The position numbers were made by a program, and so were the translations under genes. Positions 36,759 through 44,624 of a stretch of 64,000 bases of DNA are shown here, piece by piece. The stretch covers positions 32,493 through 96,492 of the forward strand of contig JAHZHC010000012.1 of NCBI GenBank assembly GCA_019420505.1. Direction: 5' to 3'. Source of the DNA: Ruminococcus sp. GTDB lineage: Bacteria; Bacillota; Clostridia; Oscillospirales; Ruminococcaceae. The notes below the pieces were generated by a model. That model did not search any database, was not told the origin of the DNA, and saw only the letters and a list, made by a program, of their open reading frames with translations. Numbering within the stretch: position 1 is the first letter of the stretch; every line of letters starts with the position of its first letter.

Positions 36759-38867
36759 TTAAGCGTTTATATAAACGTTGCTTTTCTTTTTATCTTCACT
36801 TCTGCATTTTCTCATTCCTATTGTTGTTTTGCAAATGATTTTATCAAAAATCATAAACATTGACGGTAAGATAAGAATTACCGTAAGCATACTGATAATT
36901 GCACCTCGTGACATCAGGGTACATAGAGCGGAAATCATATCTATAGCCGAATAAACTCCGACTCCGAAGGTTGCTGCGAAAAATCCCAATGCGCTGACAA
37001 TAATCGACTTGATTGAAGACATGAGCGCTGTTTCAACCGCTTCTTTCTTTTCTTTTCCGTTTATCCTCTCTTTCTTATAACGTGTAGTCATAAGTATTGC
37101 ATAGTCAACGGTCGCTCCAAGCTGGATCGTTCCGATTACTATAGAAGCTACAAACGGAAGCTTGGTATTTGTATAACAGGGTATTCCCATATTAATAAAA
37201 ATTGCAAGCTCAATTACCGAAACAAGTATCACAGGAAGTGAAACAGATTTTAATACGACTGCAATTATTAAAAAGATAACGGCAATAGAAACTGCGCTTA
37301 CAACGGCAAAGTCATGATCGGTAATATTAATCAGGTCTTTGGTTGCAGGACCCTCGCCTATAAGCATTTCGTTTTCATCATATTGTTTCGCAATATCATT
37401 GAGGCTTTCAATTTGTTCGTTAAGCTCATCGCTTGCAACGGCATATTCAGATCCGACCAGAATAAGCTGCCAGTTGTTGCTCTTAAGGATCGATGTGACC
37501 TCTTCGGGAATTATTTCCTGAGGTATTGACGGACCTATAAGCGAATCAAGGCCTAATACAAAGCTTACGCCGCCTACATTTTCCATTTTTTCTGTCATTT
37601 CAACTGCGTCTTTTGATTTCATATCTGAATCAACCAAAAGCATATGGGTACAATTCATATTATACTCTTCCGAAAGCTTTGTATTGGCAACTATGCTGTC
37701 CAGATTCTCTGGAAGGGTACTGTCAAGATTATAATATACATCATAATGAGTATAGCCGTATAATGCAGGAACAAGAAGCACCAGGAATGCAGTCGCAAAG
37801 GCAGTGAAATGTTTAACTATAAACCTTGAAGTTCGGGCAAATGAAGGCATAATATCTCGGTGGGATGTTTTTTCGATAGCTTTATCGAAAATAAGAATAA
37901 AGGACGGCAGGATTGTTACGCAGCATATAACTCCGAAAATAACTCCTTTTGCCATTACTATTCCTAAATCAAGGCCGAGGGTAAAGCTCATAAAGCACAT
38001 TGCCAGAAATCCTGCAATCGTTGTTATTGAGCTTCCTGCAACCGAAACAAAGGTATTTGAAATTGCGTGCGCCATTGCCCTTTGTTTATCACCGGGATAA
38101 ATCTGCTGTTTTTCCTTATAGCTGTGCCAAAGGAATATGGAATAATCCATGGTAACGCCAAGCTGGAGAACCGCTGACAAGGCTTTTGTTATAAATGATA
38201 TTTCGCCCATGAAGTAATTTGATCCCAGATTGTATAATATCGCAAACCCGATGCTTAACATAAAAAACAGGGGAACAAGGAATGAATCCATTGTTACGGC
38301 AAGCACTATACTTGTAAGCAATACGGCAATTACCACATACATCACTGTTTCTTGTTCAGACAGATTTTTTGTATCGGTGATTACGGCTGACAGTCCGCTT
38401 ACAAAACACTGTTTATCCGAAACCTTTCTGATTTGCTCAATCGCTTCCATTGTTCCGTCGGCAGAGGTCGTATCGTCAAAAAATACTGCCATAAGTGTGG
38501 AATCTTCGGCATTAAAAAAATCATAAAGATTATCGGGAAGAACTTCCTTCGGCAGAGTTATATCGGCGATAGTATCATACCACACCACGTCGGCAACATG
38601 GTCGATTTTTTCTATTTCCTTTTTAGTGTCGGAAACCTGTTTATCGGTCATTCCGTCAATCATGACCATGGAAAATCCGCCTTTTCCGAAATCCTCCATA
38701 AGGACGTCCTGACCTTTCATTGTTTCAATATCCTTAGGCAGATAAGACAGGATATCATAATTTACTCTGGTATTAACCATTCCCAACGCAGAGGGTATCA
38801 AAAGGATAATACCTAAGATCAGAATTATGATTCGGTGTTTTACTACCCACTTTCCAAACTTAATCAC
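36759..38867 (-). CDS. MMPL/RND-family transporter
   Basis: A twelve-helix RND-type transporter of about 700 residues with two MMPL halves. Features are a first helix near residues 12-30, the first extracellular loop, QLGVTMDYSIFLWHSYKEK in the first half and the equivalent QLGATVDYAILMTTRYKKE in the second. The paired Asp residues are probably proton-relay positions. I favour the GTG at 38867: AAAGG lies 8 bases upstream, whereas the ATG at 38873 is too close to it. Such proteins export lipids or amphiphilic drugs. It is divergent from tetR across four operator copies, so it is probably repressed by that protein. Confidence 0.88.
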   Translation of the reverse strand: MIKFGKWVVKHRIIILILGIILLIPSALGMVNTRVNYDILSYLPKDIETMKGQDVLMEDFGKGGFSMVMIDGMTDKQVSDTKKEIEKIDHVADVVWYDTIADITLPKEVLPDNLYDFFNAEDSTLMAVFFDDTTSADGTMEAIEQIRKVSDKQCFVSGLSAVITDTKNLSEQETVMYVVIAVLLTSIVLAVTMDSFLVPLFFMLSIGFAILYNLGSNYFMGEISFITKALSAVLQLGVTMDYSIFLWHSYKEKQQIYPGDKQRAMAHAISNTFVSVAGSSITTIAGFLAMCFMSFTLGLDLGIVMAKGVIFGVICCVTILPSFILIFDKAIEKTSHRDIMPSFARTSRFIVKHFTAFATAFLVLLVPALYGYTHYDVYYNLDSTLPENLDSIVANTKLSEEYNMNCTHMLLVDSDMKSKDAVEMTEKMENVGGVSFVLGLDSLIGPSIPQEIIPEEVTSILKSNNWQLILVGSEYAVASDELNEQIESLNDIAKQYDENEMLIGEGPATKDLINITDHDFAVVSAVSIAVIFLIIAVVLKSVSLPVILVSVIELAIFINMGIPCYTNTKLPFVASIVIGTIQLGATVDYAILMTTRYKKERINGKEKKEAVETALMSSIKSIIVSALGFFAATFGVGVYSAIDMISALCTLMSRGAIISMLTVILILPSMFMIFDKIICKTTIGMRKCRSEDKKKSNVYINA

Positions 38868-38888
38868 TTGCATCACCTTTCTTTATTA

Positions 38889-39032
38889 TGACTAACAGTC
38901 ATTTTATAGTTTATGCTGATTATACAACAAAAATGACCGTTAGTCAATATTTAAACAAGCTAAAAATGACTATTGGTCACATTTTTGGAGATTTGCACAA
39001 AACAATCAAATAAGAATGTTGACTGTTGGTCA
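38889..39032. promoter_or_regulatory. Four copies of a TGAC-N5-GTCA operator between mmpl and tetR
   Basis: Copies: TGACTAACAGTCA (38889-38901), TGACCGTTAGTCA (38934-38946), TGACTATTGGTCA (38967-38979) and TGACTGTTGGTCA (39020-39032). All are 13-bp near-palindromes with the same half-site. They fill the divergent intergenic region, so the flanking TetR-family protein is the obvious binder and probably represses both directions. A further TTGACAACAATTCACAAAAA stretch near 39044 may hold the tetR promoter. Confidence 0.75.
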
Positions 39033-39149
39033 TTTTTACACTATTGACAACAATTCACAAAAAGATTATAATGAAAATGGCCAAGTTATGCGGTAAATGT
39101 TTATTTTAATCAACAAAATAAACATTCATGAAAGGTGTGAAATATAAAA

Positions 39150-39773
39150 ATGGGAAAGCTTGACTCAAATAAAAAACAAAAAAGAGAATCTCTTTTTAAC
39201 ACAGCTTTCAGACTTTTTACGACAAAAGGGTTAAGCAAAACTTCCATTTCAGACATTGTTTCTGAAGCAGGAGTTGCCAAAGGCACGTTTTATTTATACT
39301 TTAAAGATAAATATGACATAAGAAACAAGCTTATTTCACATAAATCCAGTGAAATTTTTCTCAAAGCGGCTGAGGATTTAAATAAACTGGATCATGAGCC
39401 TGATTTTGAAGAACAGATTATATTTCTCATTGACCATATAATAAATCAACTTAACAGCAACAAATCCTTACTCACATTTATTACAAAGAATTTGAGCTGG
39501 GGAATTTTCAAAAATGCTTTGACTTCGCCTTCAATAAGCGGAGATTTGAATTTCAGAGAAATATATGAAAAGATGCTTGAGAGCACTGAGGACAAATTTA
39601 AAGATCCTGAAATAATGCTGTTTATGATCGTGGAATTTGTAAGCTCTACTTGTTATTCGGTTATACTTTATAATGAACCTGCTGACTTAGAACAATTCAA
39701 ACCGTTTCTTTATGAATCGGTTTACAGCATAATAGAATCCAACAAGATAAAAACAGACAAAAAGGAAGGTTAG
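39150..39773 (+). CDS. TetR-family transcriptional repressor
   Basis: The N-terminal helix-turn-helix (about residues 10-57) reads AFRLFTTKGLSKTSISDIV, then AGVAKGTFYLYFKDKYDI, a textbook TetR motif. The C-terminal ligand domain is all helical (about 65-200). GAAAGGTGTG precedes the ATG. It is divergent from the MMPL/YhgE-like operon with four operator copies between. The inducer is probably a substrate of that transporter. aroE begins 3 bases after its stop, so the two are cotranscribed, perhaps by chance of arrangement. Confidence 0.92.
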   Translation: MGKLDSNKKQKRESLFNTAFRLFTTKGLSKTSISDIVSEAGVAKGTFYLYFKDKYDIRNKLISHKSSEIFLKAAEDLNKLDHEPDFEEQIIFLIDHIINQLNSNKSLLTFITKNLSWGIFKNALTSPSISGDLNFREIYEKMLESTEDKFKDPEIMLFMIVEFVSSTCYSVILYNEPADLEQFKPFLYESVYSIIESNKIKTDKKEG

Positions 39774-39776
39774 GAT

Positions 39777-40619
39777 ATGAAAAGAAGATATGCACTTTTG
39801 GGAGGAACACTTAAGCACACAATGTCTCCGCCTATTCACTCACGGCTTTTTGAACTCAGGGGCAGAGATTTTGAATATGAAATCGTTGAAGCTTCTGAAG
39901 AAAAGCTTTCTGACAAGGCAGCGTATCTTAATGGCTTAAGCGGATATAATGTAACCATTCCTCACAAGATCGGTATTATAGATTACATTGACAGATTAGA
40001 CAAGACAGCAGAGAAATATCACTCTGTGAATTGTGTTGATAACAAGAACGGAGTTCTAACGGGATATAACACAGATGTTGACGGTTTTCTGCGTTCACTT
40101 TCAGCTAATGGTGGAAAGCTTGACGGAAAAGTCCTGCTATTAGGGGCAGGGGGAGTCGGCAGAATGATGGCTATTGAGACCTGCTGTGCCGGCGGAGAGC
40201 TTACTATAGCTGTTTTGCCTGATTTTATTCCTCAGGCTGAGATCGTAAAAAAAGACATACTTAAAATTTGTCCTGACGCAAAAGTAGAGATTGTAACTTT
40301 TGATGCTATTCACGGAAGCTTTGATGTTATGATAAATGCAACTCCTGTGGGAATGTATCCTAACTGTGACGCATGTGTAGTATCAGATAAAGTAATTTCA
40401 AGTGTGGATTTTGTATTTGACGCCATTTACAACCCTCGTGAGACACTTCTGATAAAAAAAGCAAAATCTATGGGTATTACAGCTGTAGGCGGTATGGCAA
40501 TGCTGGTATGGCAGGCAGTATCCGCACACGAAATCTGGGATGGCGACAGCTACACAAACGAAGAGGTTCAGGCTATTATAGATGAAATGGAGCTTCGTGT
40601 TGAAAAAGATTTCAAATAA
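39777..40619 (+). CDS. aroE: Shikimate dehydrogenase
   Basis: The enzyme reduces 3-dehydroshikimate to shikimate with NADPH in the aromatic amino acid pathway. The N-terminal substrate domain has the S-x-S-like TMSPPIHS and YNVTIPHK with the catalytic Lys, followed by NTDVDGF. The Rossmann domain has GAGGVGRMM, and INATPVGMYP and GGMAMLVWQA complete the family. Length (280 residues) is normal. Catalytic Lys and Asp are present. AAGGAAGGTTAGG precedes the ATG. Its placement directly after tetR is not a usual pathway cluster. Confidence 0.93.
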   Translation: MKRRYALLGGTLKHTMSPPIHSRLFELRGRDFEYEIVEASEEKLSDKAAYLNGLSGYNVTIPHKIGIIDYIDRLDKTAEKYHSVNCVDNKNGVLTGYNTDVDGFLRSLSANGGKLDGKVLLLGAGGVGRMMAIETCCAGGELTIAVLPDFIPQAEIVKKDILKICPDAKVEIVTFDAIHGSFDVMINATPVGMYPNCDACVVSDKVISSVDFVFDAIYNPRETLLIKKAKSMGITAVGGMAMLVWQAVSAHEIWDGDSYTNEEVQAIIDEMELRVEKDFK

Positions 40620-40654
40620 AAAGAATAGATATATTGACAGAGGATAAAATAAAG

Positions 40655-40690
40655 TAAGGCAATATGCCATCAAAACGGCAAATTGCCTTA
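40655..40690 (+). terminator. Terminator-like hairpin after aroE
   Basis: AAGGCAAT-ATGCC pairs with GGCAA-ATTGCCTT around a short A-rich loop, 35 bases after the aroE stop. The T-run is short (TTATT). Confidence 0.5.
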
Positions 40691-40810
40691 TTCAGTCTAT
40701 TAAGTTGAAGCCTGTTTGTCAGAATTGATAAATAACGCATTGTTATTATGTAATGTTTAGTCGGATATTAACAAAAATTACGATTAAGCAAAAAAAGATG
40801 AAAATATGGA

Positions 40811-40839
40811 TTGACAAACCCTTTGGATTAGTGTATAAT
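40811..40839 (+). promoter_or_regulatory. Promoter of the tRNA-Met/tRNA-Glu operon
   Basis: TTGACA (40811-40816), 17 bases, TATAAT (40834-40839), about 45 bases before tRNA-Met. Confidence 0.85.
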
Positions 40840-40883
40840 AATTAAGTCGCTAAACGCTGGACGAGCGCCGGGTGAATACATAT

Positions 40884-40960
40884 GGCGGTATAGCTCAGTT
40901 GGCTAGAGCACTTGGTTCATACCCAGGGTGTCACTGGTTCAAATCCAGTTACCGCTACCA
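40884..40960 (+). tRNA. tRNA-Met (CAT)
   Basis: A cloverleaf of 77 bases with encoded CCA. Acceptor GGCGGTA pairs with TACCGCT; anticodon stem CTTGG/CCAGG encloses TTCATAC, anticodon CAT. The GGCGG start and CCGCTACCA end match the elongator type rather than an initiator. A tRNA-Ile with modified CAT cannot be excluded by sequence alone. Six bases separate it from tRNA-Glu. Confidence 0.93.
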
Positions 40961-40966
40961 TTATCA

Positions 40967-41041
40967 GGCCCGTTGGTCAAGAGGTTAAGACACCGCCCTT
41001 TCACGGCGGAATCATGGGTTCAATTCCCGTACGGGTCACCA
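40967..41041 (+). tRNA. tRNA-Glu (TTC), integration target
   Basis: A cloverleaf of 75 bases with encoded CCA. Acceptor GGCCCGT pairs with ACGGGTC; anticodon loop CTTTCAC gives TTC. The last 20 bases before CCA (41019-41038) are repeated exactly at 58901-58920, marking this tRNA as the attachment site of the downstream element. Confidence 0.95.
41019..41038 (+). repeat. attL: 20-bp direct repeat in tRNA-Glu
   Basis: TTCAATTCCCGTACGGGTCA, identical to 58901-58920. It covers the T-arm 3' half and acceptor 3' strand, the usual crossover segment for tyrosine integrases at tRNA genes. Confidence 0.85.
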
Positions 41042-41044
41042 AAA

Positions 41045-41079
41045 AATCACTTCAAGCTTTTGCTTGGAGTGATTTTTTT
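41045..41079 (+). terminator. Terminator of the tRNA operon (element side)
   Basis: AATCACTTCAAGC (41045-41057) pairs with GCTTGGAGTGATT (41062-41074), ending in T7. It directly follows tRNA-Glu and lies inside the element, so the element appears to supply the present tRNA terminator. Confidence 0.85.
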
Positions 41080-41124
41080 ATTGGCGCAGGAGAAATTGAG
41101 AGATGCAAGCATACTTTAAAATTA

Positions 41125-41243
41125 ATCGTACTTTGAGCATCTCTTAACGCAAACGCAGCGAAGCGAGGCTTGCGTTTAATTCGTCCGTACGGGTCAGCGC
41201 AACATAGGCTCAGAAATGACGGTATATCGGCATTTCTGAGTTT
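41125..41243. other. Relic att core and hairpins between tRNA-Glu and the integrase
   Basis: AATTC-GT-CCGTACGGGTCAGCG (41179-41199) repeats the att core with two extra bases and shares the following GCG with attR (58921) rather than the CCA of attL. It is preceded by AACGCAA/TTGCGTT arms (41148-41177) and followed by hairpin CTCAGAAATG/CATTTCTGAG (41209-41240) with a T-run. The best explanation is an earlier integration or a nested element. Confidence 0.5.
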
Positions 41244-41304
41244 TTCTTTTATACTGAAAATAGGCTTTGTCCGCTATTGCGATTTTGTAGCGGACATACT
41301 TGTT

Positions 41305-42485
41305 TTAAGTTGTGCTATCTTGCGGAAGAAAGCTGAACGCTCCGTCCATAGCCTGAGCCACTCTCGCCTGTGCCGTCTGGAACATATGGGAATAGACATT
41401 CAAATTCGTTCCAGAATTGCAATGCCCCAATGCTCCCGAAACAGTTGTGACATCAAGTCCTGCCGAGATCAGAGCCGAAGCCGCAAAATGCCTGAAACTA
41501 TGTATGCCGTAGAAAGGCATTTCATTCTTCGCACAAAATTCTTTGAGCCAGCCGTAAGGAGTCTGGTTGTTCGTGGGTTCACCATTCCATTTAACAAACA
41601 GCCTGTCATTTTCAACCCATTTGTCTCCCAGACGGAGTGCCTCTTCGTCCTGCTCGGCTTTCAGTTCTTTAAGGATACCCATGATGTAGGGTGAAATTTT
41701 CAGCACGCATTTTGAGCGCTTAGTCTTTGTGGTATCGGTGTAGATGCCACGCTCCGCTGTGTAATTGCTCGTTCTCTTGATGCTGATGATGTTGTTCTCA
41801 AAGTCGATGTCTTTCCATTCCAAACCGAGCATTTCGCTCCTGCGAAATCCGCTGTACGCTATCAGGAAGAAAAAAGCTCTGTACTTTGTAGGCTCGCCGT
41901 TGATTGCCGTGAGGAGATGTGCCATTTCTTCCTGAGAATAGATAGGTTTCTCCTTGACCTCGCCTTTTGGAATAGTCACTTTTCTGCATGGATTGTCCGA
42001 CACTAAGTCCATACGAACCGCATAACTGAAAATGCCCGAGATAAAGCTGAGATTATGACGGATAGTCTTAGGTGCGAGGGGCTTGCCTGTCTTTTCGTTC
42101 GCACCCTCTTTTGCGAGAGAATTCACAAATCCCTGCAAATGCCTTGCGGTTATCTTGTCGATACGCAGATGACCGATCGCAGGATAGACACGGTGGGTAA
42201 GCTGGACATTCGCTTATAGGTCGTGCTTCTGAGGGTGTTCTTAGCATAGTTCTCGAACCATTCCTCTGCAAGCTCCTGAAACTTCATAGCAGAAGTCTTG
42301 AAACCGTGATTGACCGATTCCTCAAACATCACCGCCTGACGATTCAGCTCTTTTTCGATCTGCTTCTTCGTCATGCCCTCATCGGGCTTCCAAGTCATGG
42401 ACTGCTCCTTGTGTTTGCAGTTTACATCGTAGCCGCAGCTCACTCTGATAAGATAGCTGTCGCCACGTTTCTTTATGGTTAGCAT
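41305..42485 (-). pseudogene. Tyrosine integrase with a single-base frameshift
   Basis: The 5' part (42485 to about 42200; MLTIKKRGDSYLIRVSCGYD, then the SAM-like AMKFQELAEEWFENYAKNTL) and the 3' part (to 41305) are in different frames. They join near 42195-42205, at YKRMSSL and THRVYPAIGHLRIDKIT, by one missing base. Catalytic residues survive: Arg in YSGFRRSEM, HSFRH, GHCNSGT and Tyr in NVYSHM. The protein would be about 394 residues, as for Tn916/ICE-type integrases. AGGAGG precedes the start. Facing tRNA-Glu at one end of the element, it is its integrase. A sequencing error could also explain the shift. Confidence 0.85.
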
Positions 42486-42601
42486 AAATTACCTCCTATA
42501 TTTATGACATACCCTTATACATCTATGATTGTAGCGCAATAAACCGCCGTTGTCAAGTGGTTTGATGTATCTTTTCAGGGGATGCCATAGCTTTTCGTCT
42601 T

Positions 42602-43789
42602 TTATTCCAAGACGCTCTTTCTTGTGGTGCTGTTGTACCTGAACTGCTGATAATCGGAACTCAATCCGCAGGCATCAATAAAAGCCATAGCCTTACGGAG
42701 TTTCTTACGGTCGGAGATTTACCTTGTCTGCTCATTCAGCTTATCACGGGAGAAATAACGCTTTTCATCTTCTTTCTTTTTGTAAGCCGATAATTCCGTA
42801 GAAGCCGAATTATACTTCTTTTTCAGTTCGTCATACCTCTGCAACGCTGTATCACGCTCGGATTTGAGCTTATTTGTCGTTTTCTCCATAGCCACATACT
42901 TCTTAGCCGTGTCATTTAGCTTGTCATAGTCCTCTTTGGACAGCGTGACTTTTTTGCCGAACATGAACTCTTTAGCTTAGATACTCTCAATTTCAGCTAT
43001 CTTAACTTTCTTCCTGGAGAGTTTATCGACCTCGACATGAGCTTCATCACGTTCAGCGGTGAGCTGCTACTTTTTGGCTTCAAGCTCCCTGATCTTATCC
43101 TTATGCTCACCGTACTCCTGCACTGTATAACTGTACCCTCTGGACTTCTTTGGTTCGGATATTTCAATGTCGTGAGCCGTGCAGGCCTGGCGCAGGACTT
43201 CCCACTCGGATAGCCGCCAACGATTGATCGCATTTGCACCTTTGCCGTACCCCATTTCTTCTAAGGCTTTCGCCATAGCGTTTCGGGTATCAAGACCCCT
43301 GTCAAAATGCCCGACAGGGATATAGTCAATATGCAAATGAGGAGTTGCTTCATCGAGATGAAGAACGGCATTAAAGACGTAAAAGTTTGGATTGCGTTTC
43401 TGGAAATTCTCCATGTATTCACGCAGGCAGGTGATAGCAATTTCCGCATCGACAGAGCCGACTCCCGTATCATCTTTCGTGCCAATCTGCACCAAGTCCT
43501 CATAGAAGCTCTTTTGCTTGTTCGCTCCCGTGATAACGCTCTTGCTCGGCTCTCGGTTGAACAAGTGCTGAAAGTAGCCATTGATCTTGCGGTCATTTCT
43601 TTTCTGACGAGCGTTGTATCTTTCTATTGTGTCATCGAAAAGCTGGTGATAGGTTTCGCCCAGATCCTGACGGATAAAAACAATATTGTTCGCAGTCCGT
43701 GAGCTGTCAATATTCTTGGCAGAAAATTCTCGATTATTATGCGACAGGCTGCCTTTTCCTTAACACATTGAGATTGATTTTTTACACAT
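42602..43789 (-). pseudogene. Mob-type relaxase interrupted by four in-frame stops
   Basis: From ATG 43789 (AGGAG upstream) one frame runs 395 codons to TAA at 42602 without any frameshift. It contains stops at 43760-43762 (TAA, codon 10), 43067-43069 (TAG), 42977-42979 (TAA) and 42719-42721 (TAA). Preserved relaxase features include GKGSLSHNNREFSAKNID near the start, the metal-binding HLDEATPHLHIDYIP and a coiled-coil C-terminal half. All four stops could each come from CAA or CAG by one C-to-T change. It should nick at oriT to start mobilisation. As written it yields only fragments. Confidence 0.85.
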
Positions 43790-44118
43790 TTTAAGTCTCC
43801 TGAAATCTATATTTCTGAACCCTCCGATTGATGCACAAGGCTCACTGCCTGTGCATTGAGGATTGCCTTAATAGGCTCTGAGAATTGGTTTGCAACGATA
43901 CGGAGATTGGAAAACCAAACAGCGCGGAGCGCTGGGAATTTACTTGCGGTGCGCCGCCAGTAACCCCAAAGCACTTTCGACAGCCTAATCGGACTATCAA
44001 AAATGCTATTGGGGCTCTGCGAGGCTGAAACAGCTGACGAAGCAGCCGCAATGTGGACACAGTAATGCAGAAATCCGCATTACAATATTTCAGAAATGCG
44101 ATTTTGAAAATCGAAAAA
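43790..44118. other. Gene-free region before the relaxase; candidate oriT
   Basis: About 330 bases without a supportable gene. It has small inverted repeats, for example CAGCGC-GGA-GCGCTG near 43918-43935, and a GGGGTTAC/CCCC-type segment. Mob relaxases usually have oriT just upstream of their own gene, so this is where I would look. I cannot identify a nick site. Confidence 0.35.
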
Positions 44119-44292
44119 TCAGAACGGAAGCTCTACCTCAACTTCGTACTTTTCAAGAAGCTGATCTATCTCCTTTTCGTAGAGTCGGATCTCCTCATTC
44201 GACAGGTAGATGTAGTAGCGAGCAATTGCATCACGGAGATGCAGACCGCTTCTTTTCCAGAGAATAAATTTCAGCGTTTCGAGCTTGCGCAT
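44119..44292 (-). CDS. Small 57-residue protein of the mobilisable element
   Basis: ATG at 44292 opens a 57-codon frame with helical, charged sequence (LHLRDAIARYYIYLSNEEIR, then LYEKEIDQLLEKYEVEVELP). A GGGGG ribosome site lies inside the end of the excisionase-like gene, whose stop at 44296 is three bases away. The coupling and composition indicate a real gene. I do not recognise a family; such small proteins in this place often belong to relaxosome accessory or regulatory genes, which is a guess. Confidence 0.6.
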   Translation of the reverse strand: MRKLETLKFILWKRSGLHLRDAIARYYIYLSNEEIRLYEKEIDQLLEKYEVEVELPF

Positions 44293-44295
44293 ATC

Positions 44296-44592
44296 TCATG
44301 CCCCCTTTCCGTTGAAATAGGCGATCAGGTCAGCTTTGTTGACAAGGATTTTTCCATTCCTGCCCTCGCCGGTACGGATGGACTTTACCTTGCCCTGTTT
44401 CACGAGCTGACGAACGGTGTGTTCGGAAAGTCCGCTGATGAGTGCGGCACTCTCCTTGATAGTTAGCATCTCGACCTTGTTGGAAGTCGGTGCTTTGGTT
44501 GCCTGTGAAGCAGAGTTCTCTCCGTCCTCGATGAGCTGAATGAGCAGCTCCAGAATGTTGTCAACGATCTCTTTCTTCTGTGTAGTATTCAT
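44296..44592 (-). CDS. Excisionase-like helix-turn-helix protein
   Basis: The protein of 98 residues has a variable N-terminal helix (about 1-40), then a MerR/excisionase-type helix-turn-helix (about 43-95). Its sequence reads LTIKESAALISGLSEHTVRQ, then LVKQGKVKSIRTGEG and a C-terminal ILVNKADLIAYF, as in Tn916-type Xis and HTH_17 proteins. It probably bends DNA for excision or controls element genes. It overlaps the ribosome site of the 57-residue gene and follows the DUF3987-like gene by 32 bases. Confidence 0.8.
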   Translation of the reverse strand: MNTTQKKEIVDNILELLIQLIEDGENSASQATKAPTSNKVEMLTIKESAALISGLSEHTVRQLVKQGKVKSIRTGEGRNGKILVNKADLIAYFNGKGA

Positions 44593-44624
44593 AGTGTAGA
44601 CCTCTCTCTTTCTACGGTTTTAGT

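Noticed and set aside
40884..40960. Initiator tRNA-fMet
   Set aside because: The GGCGG acceptor with a paired first base and the anticodon stem without three G-C pairs fit an elongator tRNA-Met.
42150..42485. Programmed frameshift in the integrase
   Set aside because: The junction lacks a typical slippery heptamer with downstream stem, and other nearby genes are plainly broken.
42602..43789. Claim that the organism or element now uses a reassigned TAR code
   Set aside because: Neighbouring genes end normally at TAA and TAG, and other element genes carry frameshifts, so recoding is not needed. The stop pattern is kept as a finding only.
43842..44060. 72-residue minus-strand frame upstream of the relaxase
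   Set aside because: Arg/Leu/Gln-rich translation typical of a chance frame, in a region better read as a candidate oriT.
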